A DNA stretch of 26,669 bases from Clostridiales bacterium (lineage in GTDB: Bacteria > Bacillota > Clostridia > Oscillospirales > Oscillospiraceae): contig JAJQAS010000179.1 of the NCBI GenBank assembly GCA_021203685.1, forward strand, positions 1-26,669. Direction: 5' to 3'. A model generated the notes under the pieces. The model was not told where the DNA came from. It searched no databases and saw only the letters and a list, made by a program, of their open reading frames with translations. Position numbers and translations under genes: made by a program. Positions 14,983 to 22,826 of the stretch are shown here, piece after piece. How positions within the stretch are numbered: position 1 is the stretch's first letter; each line of letters starts with the position of its first letter.

Positions 14983-16608
14983 ATGTTGTATCTGATTCTG
15001 TCCGCCCTGCCTTTCCTGCTCGCTCTGGTGCTGATGATGAGCTTCCACTTTTCGTCCGGCAAGGCACTGGTCATTTCGCTGCTGCTGACCTGTATTCTGG
15101 TGCTGTCGGTGTGGCAGATGGATGTCCTGACGGTGGCGGGCTATTTCGTCTACGGGGTGCTCAAGTCGCTGGACCTGCTGCTTATCATCGGCGGGGCCAT
15201 CCTGCTGCTGAACACCCTGAAGCAGACGGGCATCATGGTCATCATCAACAACGGTTTCAAGCGCATCTCCCCGGACCCCCGCATCCAGGCCATCATCATC
15301 GCCTACCTGTTCGGGGCCTTCATCGAGGGCGCGGCGGGATACGGCACCCCTGCGGCCCTGGCCGCCCCGCTGCTGGTGGGGCTGGGCTTTCCGCCGGTGG
15401 CGGCCTGCGTGGTGGCGCTGATCTCCAACAGTACGCCGGTGCCCTTCGCGGCGGTGGGCACCCCCATCCTCACCAACATGACCAACCTGTCCGACTACGT
15501 GACGGCTTCCGGCTCCACGGTCAGCGACTTCACCACCGCCGTCACCTGCAAGACCTGTCTCTACCTGGGGGTGGCGGGAGCGATCGTCCCCATCCTGCTG
15601 GTGGCCGCGCTGGTGCTGTGCTTCGGCGCGGGGAAGAAGCTCGTCCGCATCGTGGAGATGATTCCCTTCTGCCTGCTGGCAGCGGCCTCGTTCCTCATCC
15701 CTTACTACCTGCTGGGGACCTACCTGGGGCCGGAGTTCGCCTCCATCATCGGCTCGGTGGTGGGCCTGTTTATCACGGTTCTTGCCGCCCAGAAGCACAT
15801 CCTGACCCCCCGCATGGTGTGGCATTTCCGTTACAACATCCGCAAGGAGCAGGAGCCAATGAAGCCGGACGACAGCCTGACCGCGCTGGACATGGTGAAG
15901 GCGTGGCTGCCCTACCTGATCATCGCGGTGCTGCTGCTGCTGACCCGCATCCCCGCCTTTGGGCTGAAAGCCCTGCTCAACGACCTTTCCATCCACTGGG
16001 AGAGCATTTTGGGCATCGAGGGTCTGGATTACGATTTTGCCTTGGCCTATAACCCCGGCCTGATCCCCTTCATGCTGGTGTCCCTGGGGACCATGTTCTT
16101 CAAGCGGAAGCACCTGCCGGAGCACGGCGTCAAGCTGATTTTTAAGGCCACCGGCAAGCAGCTGTTGACCATCGCCCTGGCACTCATCAGCGGCGTGGCC
16201 ATGGTGCAGATCATGATCAATTCCGGCGTCAACCACTCCGGCCTGGATGGAATGCTGTCCATCATCAGCAACTTCCTGGTGGACAGCGTGGGCAAGTATT
16301 TCCCGGTCATCTCCCCGCTGCTGGGGGTGCTGGGGGCCTTCGTTTCCGGCTCCTGCACCGTTTCCGGCGTGCTGTTTGGCCCCCTTCAGTACCAGACCGC
16401 CGAGCTGCTGGGGCTTTCCACCGCCTCCATCATCGCCTTGCAGATGTCCGGCGGCGCCATCGGCAACATGATCTGTATCAACAACGTGGTAGCCGTGGCC
16501 TCCACTACCAACGCCCTCGGCAAGGAGGGGGACATCATCCGTATCAACCTGCTGCCCTGCCTGATTTACTGCGCGGGGGTGCTGGCGGTGTTCGCCGTGT
16601 TTGGGTAG
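14983..16608 (+). CDS. lctP: L-lactate permease family transporter
   Basis: 541-residue polytopic inner-membrane protein of the LctP/LldP family, which takes up lactate or glycolate with protons. About 12-14 hydrophobic helices span the sequence. The family signature is clear: FIEGAAGYGTPAALAAPLL (about residues 108-126) followed by GLGFPPVAACVVALISNSTPV, split here, and AAVGTPI. GGAIGNMICINNVVAVAS near residue 495 is the matching C-terminal block. AAGGAG lies 8 bases before the ATG. It has its own promoter and a strong terminator and is not next to a lactate dehydrogenase or electron-transfer flavoprotein genes. In a gut anaerobe it could import lactate for fermentation; substrate within the 2-hydroxy acid group is not fixed by sequence. 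Confidence 0.93.
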   Translation: MLYLILSALPFLLALVLMMSFHFSSGKALVISLLLTCILVLSVWQMDVLTVAGYFVYGVLKSLDLLLIIGGAILLLNTLKQTGIMVIINNGFKRISPDPRIQAIIIAYLFGAFIEGAAGYGTPAALAAPLLVGLGFPPVAACVVALISNSTPVPFAAVGTPILTNMTNLSDYVTASGSTVSDFTTAVTCKTCLYLGVAGAIVPILLVAALVLCFGAGKKLVRIVEMIPFCLLAAASFLIPYYLLGTYLGPEFASIIGSVVGLFITVLAAQKHILTPRMVWHFRYNIRKEQEPMKPDDSLTALDMVKAWLPYLIIAVLLLLTRIPAFGLKALLNDLSIHWESILGIEGLDYDFALAYNPGLIPFMLVSLGTMFFKRKHLPEHGVKLIFKATGKQLLTIALALISGVAMVQIMINSGVNHSGLDGMLSIISNFLVDSVGKYFPVISPLLGVLGAFVSGSCTVSGVLFGPLQYQTAELLGLSTASIIALQMSGGAIGNMICINNVVAVASTTNALGKEGDIIRINLLPCLIYCAGVLAVFAVFG

Positions 16609-16644
16609 ACGTTGGCGAACAATTCAAGAAAAAATACAAAAACA

Positions 16645-16690
16645 GACCGCAGGGCTGCGGAATCATTCCACCGCCCTGCGGTCCTATTTG
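16645..16690. terminator. Bidirectional terminator after lactate permease
   Basis: Perfect 11-bp stem GACCGCAGGGC (16645-16655) with GCCCTGCGGTC (16673-16683). T-rich on the right, A-rich on the left, so it can also end the convergent Gx-transporter transcript. Confidence 0.85.
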
Positions 16691-16740
16691 TTTTTATAGG
16701 AAAATGGATTTGGCGTCAGCAGGGGAGAGGCGTGGTTTCC

Positions 16741-17253
16741 TCACCGCTGTGCCCCATCTTTGAACAGCGACTCCGGCAGCCGCCGCACCACCTGTGCGCT
16801 GAGGATGCCGATCGCAAACCCCGCCGCAAGGCCGCTCCACCACAAAATCAGCAGGTAGTAGGACACCCGCCAGGTGCCCAGCAGCACCATGGCGATGAGG
16901 ATCTGCCCCACGTTGTGGGCAATGCCGCCCGCGATGCTCACCGTCAGCATTTTGAACTTCCCGGTGCGTTTCAGCAAAATCATCACCGCGCCGGAGAGCA
17001 GCCCTCCCGCGGCGGCGTACATCAGACTAAAGGCATTGCCGAAGGTCATGGACACCAGCAAAATTCGCAGCAAATTGATGATGATGGCGTCCCGGTCGCC
17101 CATGCGGTACAGGGCCACCATCACCACCAGGTTGGTCAGCCCCAGCTTGACGCCGGGGACGGCGAAAAACGCCGGCACCAGCGACTCCACATAGCTCAGC
17201 ACCAGGGCCAGCGCGATGAGCAGGCCGTATTGGGCCACCCGTCTGGTTTTCAT
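16741..17253 (-). CDS. Gx transporter family membrane protein
   Basis: 170-residue membrane protein with about five helices. It belongs to the family once labelled heptaprenyl diphosphate synthase component I and now usually called Gx transporter. Typical stretches are LALVLSYVESLVPAF, the conserved PGVKLGLTNLVVM (about 33-45) and GGIAHNVGQILIA (about 108-120). There is no prenyl-synthase aspartate-rich motif, so the old enzyme label should not be used. Size and layout resemble small substrate-binding membrane components, which fits transport. GGAGGTGA lies 5 bases before the ATG at 17253. It begins 13 bp after the NusG-II gene, the usual partner; in many genomes the pair is near apbE or rnf genes, not seen here. 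Confidence 0.9.
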   Translation of the reverse strand: MKTRRVAQYGLLIALALVLSYVESLVPAFFAVPGVKLGLTNLVVMVALYRMGDRDAIIINLLRILLVSMTFGNAFSLMYAAAGGLLSGAVMILLKRTGKFKMLTVSIAGGIAHNVGQILIAMVLLGTWRVSYYLLILWWSGLAAGFAIGILSAQVVRRLPESLFKDGAQR

Positions 17254-17266
17254 CCTCTCACCTCCG

Positions 17267-17671
17267 TCATTTAGCCACCGCGTCCAGCGCCTGCTCGTCC
17301 TCGCCGCTGATCTCCACCACCACCCGGTTGGGCAGACAGATGAGGCTGTCCCCGGCGTAGCGGATTTTGCCCTGCTTGACGCAGAGCTGGTCGGGGCAGT
17401 CGGCCTCTTCCATGTGGACGGCGCCGTCCTCGATGACCACAAGGTTGGTGGTGACGCCGTCCTCGTCCTGGACGGCATAGGTGGCATCCTCGTCCAGGGG
17501 GAGGGTGGCGATGACCTCGTTGTCCTGGCGGATGGTGACGGTCAGGCCGTCGGTCTGGCCGGTCATCCGGGACAGCAGCACGAAGGCCGTCAGCCCCAGC
17601 CCCACCAGCACCAGCGCGCCCAGCAGGAGAAGGTCATATCGTTTTTTGGGGGGCGTTTTATCTTCGCGCAT
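17267..17671 (-). CDS. NusG-domain-II protein, membrane-anchored
   Basis: 134 residues: one N-terminal helix (about 13-34) anchoring an extracytoplasmic domain of the NusG_II type. The domain has DGLTVTIRQDNEVIATLPL, then cysteines C92 and C97 in CPDQLCVKQGKI and C112 in SLICLPNRVVVEI. This C-P-D-x-x-C...C-L-P-N-R pattern marks the family, which is unrelated in role to the transcription factor NusG despite the domain name. It starts the two-gene operon with the Gx transporter; AAAGGAG precedes the ATG. The cysteines could bind metal or form a disulfide, and the pair is probably linked to cofactor or redox-protein maturation; that is inference from typical neighbours. Confidence 0.9.
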   Translation of the reverse strand: MREDKTPPKKRYDLLLLGALVLVGLGLTAFVLLSRMTGQTDGLTVTIRQDNEVIATLPLDEDATYAVQDEDGVTTNLVVIEDGAVHMEEADCPDQLCVKQGKIRYAGDSLICLPNRVVVEISGEDEQALDAVAK

Positions 17672-17744
17672 AAAGGAACTCCTTTTATGATGAAAGCTGA
17701 CGGGGAATCTGCCGGGTTAGTCTTGGCTACCTCCGCTGCCTCTT

Positions 17745-17773
17745 AGTGTAACGGAAAAAGAGGCGCAATGCAA
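17745..17773 (-). promoter_or_regulatory. Predicted promoter of the NusG-II/Gx operon
   Basis: On the minus strand TTGCAT (17773-17768), 17-bp spacer, TACACT (17750-17745). It lies just after the kptA stop, and no hairpin terminator separates kptA, so read-through is possible. Confidence 0.75.
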
Positions 17774-17791
17774 GAGGGGGGTGCGTGATTT

Positions 17792-18328
17792 TCAAGGCAT
17801 TTTTTCAAGGTAGCGGGCGGGAACTGCCTCTGTCAGCCACACGCCGTTGACGCTCCGGTAGAACCGAAAACCGTCCGCGTACATTTTGCCGCTGTGGACC
17901 CGGTACACCACCGGCTTGCCGTGACGCTGGCCCACCGTTTTCGCCGTGGCGTAATCCGCCGAGAGGTGGACGTACAGCCGGGACATGGGCAGCAGCCCCT
18001 GGGCATCGATGGAGGCGGTGGACTGCCGCCCCGTCCCGTGATAGAGGACTTCCGGCGGCGTTACCTCCTCCAGTTCCACGTCCACCGGGACGGAGTGGCC
18101 CTGGTTGGCCCGGATGAGGGTCTTGTCCCCGTTAAAGGAGTACCGCTGTTTTGCGTCCTCCCGGACGATTTGTTCCAGCGTTTCCATCGTCAGGGGATGG
18201 GTGTGGCTGACCCCGGCGATCAGCGCGTCTACCTCCGCCCAGCCGTGTTCGTCCAGGGTGATGCCGATGAGCTCCGGCTCGTGGCGCAGAATGAGACTCA
18301 GATACTTGCTGGTGCTTTTGAGAGACAT
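17792..18328 (-). CDS. kptA: RNA 2'-phosphotransferase (Tpt1/KptA)
   Basis: 178 residues from the ATG at 18328, chosen because GAAGGTGA lies just before it. The family removes an internal 2'-phosphate from RNA using NAD+, making ADP-ribose 1'',2''-cyclic phosphate and nicotinamide. In eukaryotes this finishes tRNA splicing; bacteria have no such splicing. The N-terminal winged domain shows LSLILRHEPELIGITLDEHG (11-30). The catalytic set R15/H16, then the RANQGHSV motif (R73, H78), and the NAD-binding lobe YHGT (97-100) and RLYVHLSADYATAKTVG (117-133) are all present. Arginine and histidine at these places suggest an active enzyme. It stands alone or is loosely linked to the NusG-II operon downstream. 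Confidence 0.95.
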   Translation of the reverse strand: MSLKSTSKYLSLILRHEPELIGITLDEHGWAEVDALIAGVSHTHPLTMETLEQIVREDAKQRYSFNGDKTLIRANQGHSVPVDVELEEVTPPEVLYHGTGRQSTASIDAQGLLPMSRLYVHLSADYATAKTVGQRHGKPVVYRVHSGKMYADGFRFYRSVNGVWLTEAVPARYLEKMP

Positions 18329-18412
18329 ACGTTCACCTTCCGTCTGTGCTGTCAGCGACGCCAATTTAGCGCGAAACCCGGAAAAAGAGCCGGGAAGCGA
18401 GAGGCTTTGTGC

Positions 18413-18441
18413 TTGACTGATTTGGGACGATAGTTTATGCT
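18413..18441 (+). promoter_or_regulatory. Predicted promoter of the aminotransferase operon
   Basis: TTGACT (18413-18418), 17-bp spacer, TATGCT (18436-18441). An ATAG..CTAT palindrome (GATAGtttatGCTATC, about 18429-18444) overlaps the -10 and could be an operator. Confidence 0.8.
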
Positions 18442-18508
18442 ATCATTATTAAGGGAAAAAAGCAAGATTATCTGATTGAGAAACAAAAAACGAGAGAGGG
18501 AATTTCAA

Positions 18509-19687
18509 ATGCCACAGCTGAGCAAACGAGTAGGAACCTTCACTGATTCGGTCATCCGGCGCATGACCCGCATCAGCGACCACTACGGGGCCATCAACCT
18601 GTCCCAGGGCTTCCCGGACTTCGACCCGCCAAAGCCCATTTTGGACGCGCTGGCAAAGGCCGCCTACGCCGGGCCCCACCAGTATTCCATCACCTACGGA
18701 GCCGAGAACTTCCGCCAGGCTCTGGCGGAGAAGCAGGGCAGAGCCATCGGCAGAACCATCGACCCGGAGACGGAGATCGTCGTGACCTGCGGCGGCACCG
18801 AGGCCATGATGTGCGCCATGATGACGGTGTGCAACCCCGGCGACAAGGTGCTGGTGTTCTCCCCCTTCTATGAGAACTACGGGGCGGACGCCATTCTGTC
18901 CGGGGCGGAGCCGATTTACGTTCCCCTGGTTCCGCCGGAGTACAACTTCGACATTTCGCTGGTGGAGGACGGCTTCCGGCAGGGGGCCAAGGCCATCGTG
19001 GTCTGCAACCCCTCCAACCCCTGCGGCAAGGTGTTCACCGAGGAGGAGCTGCTGGCCATTGGCAGGCTGGCGGTGCAGTATGACGCCTATGTCATCACTG
19101 ACGAGGTCTATGAACACATGGTCTACGCCCCCAACCACCACACCTGTATGGCAGCTCTGCCGGGGATGTATAATAATACCATCACCTGCAACTCCCTCTC
19201 CAAGACCTATTCCATCACCGGCTGGCGGCTGGGCTACCTGATCGGGCCGGCAGAAGTGGTGGAGAACGCCAAAAAAGTCCATGACTTCCTGACCGTGGGC
19301 GCGGCCGCGCCCTTGCAGGAGGCGGCCACCGTGGGTCTGCGGTTCGACCAGAGCTATTACGATGCCCTGCGGGAGACCTACACCCAAAAGCGGGATTTCT
19401 TCCTGGCGGGGCTGGACCGGGCGGGGCTGAAACACAACGTCCCCCAGGGGACCTACTTCGTCATGGTGGACATCCAGGAGTTCCTTGACCTACCCATGTT
19501 CGCCGGATACACCGATTTGCAGTTCTGCGAGTGGATGATCCAGCACGTGGGCGTGGCGGCGGTGCCCGGCTCCAGCTTTTTCCGGGAACCCATCAACAAC
19601 TACATCCGGCTCCACTTCGCCCGAGAGGAATCTACCCTGGAGGAGGTCAGTCGGCGGCTCACCAAAATGGAGGCGCTGGTCAGATGA
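18509..19687 (+). CDS. PLP-dependent aminotransferase, class I (YbdL-like)
   Basis: 392-residue fold-type I aminotransferase. Visible elements are INLSQGFPDFDPP (29-41), YSITYGAENFRQALA (59-73), the PLP-contact NPSNPCGKVFT (167-177), D198-E-V-Y201, and SLSKTYSITGWRLGY (229-243) with Lys232 as the Schiff-base residue; an arginine near YIRLHFA (about 367-373) should bind the substrate carboxylate. The QGFPDF start and overall layout are those of the methionine/kynurenine aminotransferase group, including E. coli YbdL. GAGAGGG lies 7 bases before the ATG. Its stop overlaps the next gene's ATG, so translation is coupled to an HcxA-like dehydrogenase. Amino donor is not settled by sequence. Confidence 0.92.
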   Translation: MPQLSKRVGTFTDSVIRRMTRISDHYGAINLSQGFPDFDPPKPILDALAKAAYAGPHQYSITYGAENFRQALAEKQGRAIGRTIDPETEIVVTCGGTEAMMCAMMTVCNPGDKVLVFSPFYENYGADAILSGAEPIYVPLVPPEYNFDISLVEDGFRQGAKAIVVCNPSNPCGKVFTEEELLAIGRLAVQYDAYVITDEVYEHMVYAPNHHTCMAALPGMYNNTITCNSLSKTYSITGWRLGYLIGPAEVVENAKKVHDFLTVGAAAPLQEAATVGLRFDQSYYDALRETYTQKRDFFLAGLDRAGLKHNVPQGTYFVMVDIQEFLDLPMFAGYTDLQFCEWMIQHVGVAAVPGSSFFREPINNYIRLHFAREESTLEEVSRRLTKMEALVR

Positions 19688-20751
19688 ACCAGGTGTTTTT
19701 CTGCAACTACTCCGTGGGGGAGCGGGTCTACGACAAAGTTCCTGACGTGTGCGCGCCCTACGGCTCCCGCGTGCTGCTCATCGGCGGGGAGAAGGCGCTG
19801 GCCGCCGCTGGGGATGCGCTGCCCGCCGCCCTCCGGGGCAGCGGGCTGGACATTGTGGACACCGTGGTTTTTGGCGCGGACTGCACCCTGGAAAACATTC
19901 ACCGCTGGGCGGCCCGCGCAAAGGCGCTCTCGGCGGATATGATTTTCGGCATGGGCGGCGGCAAAGCCCTGGACACCGCCAAGGGCGCGGCCTGGGAGGC
20001 GGGCTTGCCCGTCTTTACCTTCCCCACCATCGCGGCTACCTGCACCGCCTACACCGCCCTGTCTGTGGTCTACCGCAGCGACGGCAGCTTCGACCACTTT
20101 TATTACTATGACCGCCCACCCCGGCACTGCTTCATTCAGCTGGAGGTCATTGCCAACGCCCCAGCGGAGTACCTGCGGGCGGGGATGGGGGACACCATCG
20201 GCAAGCACTTTGAATGTCACTTCGCGGCGCGGGGGGACGAGCTGGCCCACAGCTCCGCCCTGGGCCGGGAGATCAGCAACCTGTGTTACCAGCCCCTGCG
20301 GGAGTACGGCGTCCGCGCCCTGAACGACTGCCGCAGCCACCGGGTCACTTACGCCCTGGAACAGGCGGTGCTGGCGGTCATCGTCAGCACCGGGCTGGTG
20401 TCCCTGCTGGTGCTGGACGACTACAACTGCGCCATTGCCCACTCCGTCTATTACGGTCTTGTGCTGCTGCCGGGCTTCGAGGAGGCCAATCTTCACGGCA
20501 ATGTGGTGGCCTACGGGGTGCTGGTGCAGCTGGCGGTGGACGGCGATTTAGCGGAGGCCACCCGGCTGAAAACACTGCTGCAAGGGCTGGGTATCCGTAC
20601 CACCCTGGCGGAGATGGGTGTTCCCCTGGACCGGGAGGCCCTGGCCCCGGTGCTGCGGGAGACAGTGACCGGCCCGGACATGGAACACATACCCTATCCG
20701 GTGACTGAGGAGATGATTTATTCCGCAATGGAATTGGTCGAGAAACTATAA
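19684..20751 (+). CDS. Iron-containing alcohol dehydrogenase family protein, HcxA (YbdH)-like
   Basis: 355-residue member of the glycerol-dehydrogenase-like group of iron-containing alcohol dehydrogenases. The NAD(P) loop is GMGGGKALDTAK (89-100), and substrate-side PTIAATCTAYTALSVVY follows. Metal ligands are D170 (in GMGDTIGKHFE), H253 (AIAHSVYYG) and H271 (NLHGNVVAYG), matching glycerol dehydrogenase spacing. Among relatives, E. coli YbdH (HcxA) reduces 2-oxo acids to 2-hydroxy acids, and in E. coli its gene also neighbours ybdL, an aminotransferase. That same pairing here, with an ATGA overlap, favours a 2-oxo acid reductase over glycerol dehydrogenase; the latter remains possible. Confidence 0.88.
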   Translation: MNQVFFCNYSVGERVYDKVPDVCAPYGSRVLLIGGEKALAAAGDALPAALRGSGLDIVDTVVFGADCTLENIHRWAARAKALSADMIFGMGGGKALDTAKGAAWEAGLPVFTFPTIAATCTAYTALSVVYRSDGSFDHFYYYDRPPRHCFIQLEVIANAPAEYLRAGMGDTIGKHFECHFAARGDELAHSSALGREISNLCYQPLREYGVRALNDCRSHRVTYALEQAVLAVIVSTGLVSLLVLDDYNCAIAHSVYYGLVLLPGFEEANLHGNVVAYGVLVQLAVDGDLAEATRLKTLLQGLGIRTTLAEMGVPLDREALAPVLRETVTGPDMEHIPYPVTEEMIYSAMELVEKL

Positions 20752-20829
20752 AGGAGAAAAGACACGAGAGAAAAGAGCGTAACCACCAAAAACCTGCTGA
20801 AATTTATTTTCGGCTCCGCCTTCGGCATT

Positions 20830-22110
20830 ATGATGTTCCTGGTCCCCATCCCCCAGGGGGACAGCTTCACCACCCTGCTGGACTACCTCAAAACCTTCCT
20901 GAAAAACCTGTTCGGCGGGTCTCTGCCCTATGTTCTGATGGTTTTGATGATCATTTCCGGCGTGCTGACCCTGTACAACTTCATCTGCAAGCCTGATTGG
21001 ATGCAAAAGAACAACTACCTGAAAAAGGGCTTTTCCGCCACCCCCTTCTACCTGGTCTCCAAGGAACTGGGCATGGTCATCGCCTGCATGGTGGTGCTGG
21101 GCTTCGGCCCGGAGTGGATCCTCTCGGCGGACACCGGCGCGTCTATGGTGGACCTGTGCGGCACCCTGGTCTGCATCGTGCTGAGCTTTAGCTTCCTGAT
21201 GCCCTTCCTGACGGACTGCGGCATTATGGAGTTCTTTGGCGTGATTCTGCGCCCGGTGGTCAACCCCCTGTTCAAGGTGCCGGGCCGGGCCTCCATCGAC
21301 CTGATTGCCTCCTGGTTCGGCGCGTCCAACGCCGCCGCCATCCTGACCCGGGAGCAGTACATGCGGGGCTTCTACACCAAGCGGGAAGCCGGGTATATCA
21401 TGACCAACTTCTCCCTGGTGTCCATCCCCTTCTGCCTGCTGGTGGCCACCACTGTGGGCATTTCCAACCTGTTCCCCGCGTTCTATCTCAGCATCTGCAT
21501 CACCGGCGTGGTGCTGGCGGTCATCATCGCCCGCATCCCGCCCATCCGCACCCTGCCGGACACCTACCAGGAGCAGGTGGGCCAGCAGCTGGTGGAGGAC
21601 GTACCCCCGGAGAAGGGCCGCCTGGCCTACGCGGTAGAGCTGGGCTGCAAGCGGGCGGAGAGCTTCCACCTCAGAAACATTCTGGAAGGCGGCCTGGAGG
21701 TGGTCGTGGGGATGCTCTTTGACCTGATCCCCATCGTCATCTCCTGGGGCACTGTGGCGCTTATCATCGCCACCTACACCCCGGTCTTTGACTGGCTGTC
21801 CTACCCCATGCGGCTGTACCTCCAGCTGTTCGGCGTGGCGGAGGCGGCGGTGGTGGCCCCGGCCACCCTGGCGGGCTTTATGGATATGTTCATCCCCGCC
21901 CTGCTGATCGGCGGGGTGGAGTCGGTCAAGACCAAGTTTATCATCGGCGCCCTGTCCCTGGTGCAGATCATCTACCTGACTGAGGTGGGTACCATCATCA
22001 TCAAGAGCGAAATTCCCCTGAACCTGTGGAAGCTGTTTGTCATCTTCCTGGAGCGCACCCTCATCGCCATTCCCATTCTGGTGCTGCTTGCCAACCTGTT
22101 CGTGGGGTAA
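20830..22110 (+). CDS. YjiH family (Gate-domain) transporter
   Basis: Polytopic membrane protein of the YjiH family, with nucleoside-recognition Gate domains; the cargo is not established. The 426-residue frame from the ATG at 20830 has about ten helices and the family blocks MPFLTDCGIMEFFGV, ASWFGASNAAAILTREQY and later TEVGTIIIKSEIPLNLWKL. The frame is open and homologous-looking further upstream, to a codon ACG at 20764 that sits 7 bases after AGGAG, adding 22 residues (TREKSVTTKNLLKF...). I give the nearest ATG as the conservative start, but it has no ribosome site and truncates the first helix. It is the third gene of the aminotransferase/dehydrogenase operon, 12 bp after its stop by the ACG reading. 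Confidence 0.88.
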   Translation: MMFLVPIPQGDSFTTLLDYLKTFLKNLFGGSLPYVLMVLMIISGVLTLYNFICKPDWMQKNNYLKKGFSATPFYLVSKELGMVIACMVVLGFGPEWILSADTGASMVDLCGTLVCIVLSFSFLMPFLTDCGIMEFFGVILRPVVNPLFKVPGRASIDLIASWFGASNAAAILTREQYMRGFYTKREAGYIMTNFSLVSIPFCLLVATTVGISNLFPAFYLSICITGVVLAVIIARIPPIRTLPDTYQEQVGQQLVEDVPPEKGRLAYAVELGCKRAESFHLRNILEGGLEVVVGMLFDLIPIVISWGTVALIIATYTPVFDWLSYPMRLYLQLFGVAEAAVVAPATLAGFMDMFIPALLIGGVESVKTKFIIGALSLVQIIYLTEVGTIIIKSEIPLNLWKLFVIFLERTLIAIPILVLLANLFVG

Positions 22111-22140
22111 GGCCCTTGCCGATTTTTGGCTAAAAGCAAA

Positions 22141-22178
22141 AAAGAAGGCTCTCCCAAAACGGGAAAGCCTTCTTTTTT
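22141..22178. terminator. Bidirectional terminator between yjiH-like gene and hisB
   Basis: AGAAGGCT-CTCCC (22143-22155) pairs with GGGA-A-AGCCTTCT (22161-22173) around an AAAAC loop, with T run on the right and A run on the left. Confidence 0.88.
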
Positions 22179-22213
22179 GTGTGAGTTTGGTCGAGTACCT
22201 GTCAAAAACAAGC

Positions 22214-22801
22214 TCAAAGGCTGCCCTTGGTGGACAGCACATCCTGAATCCGTTCATCATACTGGGTGGCCTGATCCAGCGCCTTGGCGAAGGCCTTGAA
22301 CATGGCCTCCATGATGTGGTGGTCGTTTTCGCCGTAAAGCACCTTGATGTGCAGGTTCATGGCGGCGGAGTAGCTGACGGCGTAGAAAAATTCTTTTGCC
22401 ATCTGGGTGTCCATGCCCCCCACGCTCTGGGCGGTGAAGCCCCCGTCAAAGACCAGATAGGGCCGTCCGCTCAGGTCCACTGCGCAGAGCACCAGAGCCT
22501 CATCCATGGGCAGGAGACAGCTCCCATAGCGGCGGATGCCCTTTTTGTCCACCGCCGCCTGGCGGATGGCGGTCCCCAGCACAATGCCGGTGTCCTCGAT
22601 GGAGTGGTGGCAGTCCACCCAGGTGTCGCCGTCGCAGTCCACCGCCAGGTCGAACAGGCCGTGGCGGGCGAAGCCGTCCAGCATATGGTCAAAAAACCCA
22701 ATTTTCGTGTGAAGGTCGCTCTTGCCCGTGCCGTCCAGGTTTAGGGTCACGCTGATTTTGGTCTCTTTGGTGTTGCGTTCCACCGTTGCGGTTCGTTCCA
22801 T
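22214..22801 (-). CDS. hisB: Imidazoleglycerol-phosphate dehydratase
   Basis: Monofunctional HisB, 195 residues, which dehydrates imidazole glycerol phosphate to imidazole acetol phosphate in histidine synthesis. It lacks the N-terminal phosphatase of the enterobacterial fusion. The repeat-type metal motifs are clear: DCHHSIEDTG (63-72) and NDHHIMEA (159-166), with FFDHMLDGFARHG (36-48) before them and FFYAVSYSAAMNLH after. AGGAGG lies 9 bases before the ATG. It follows the SEDS-family gene by 25 bp on the same strand, with no promoter or other his gene visible, so it is probably the second gene of that operon. Confidence 0.97.
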   Translation of the reverse strand: MERTATVERNTKETKISVTLNLDGTGKSDLHTKIGFFDHMLDGFARHGLFDLAVDCDGDTWVDCHHSIEDTGIVLGTAIRQAAVDKKGIRRYGSCLLPMDEALVLCAVDLSGRPYLVFDGGFTAQSVGGMDTQMAKEFFYAVSYSAAMNLHIKVLYGENDHHIMEAMFKAFAKALDQATQYDERIQDVLSTKGSL

Positions 22802-22826
22802 GGAAATTGTCCTCCTGTTCTGTTAT

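Noticed and set aside
16741..17253. Heptaprenyl diphosphate synthase component I
   Set aside because: The name comes from an old annotation; the protein is an integral membrane protein with no aspartate-rich prenyl-transfer motif.
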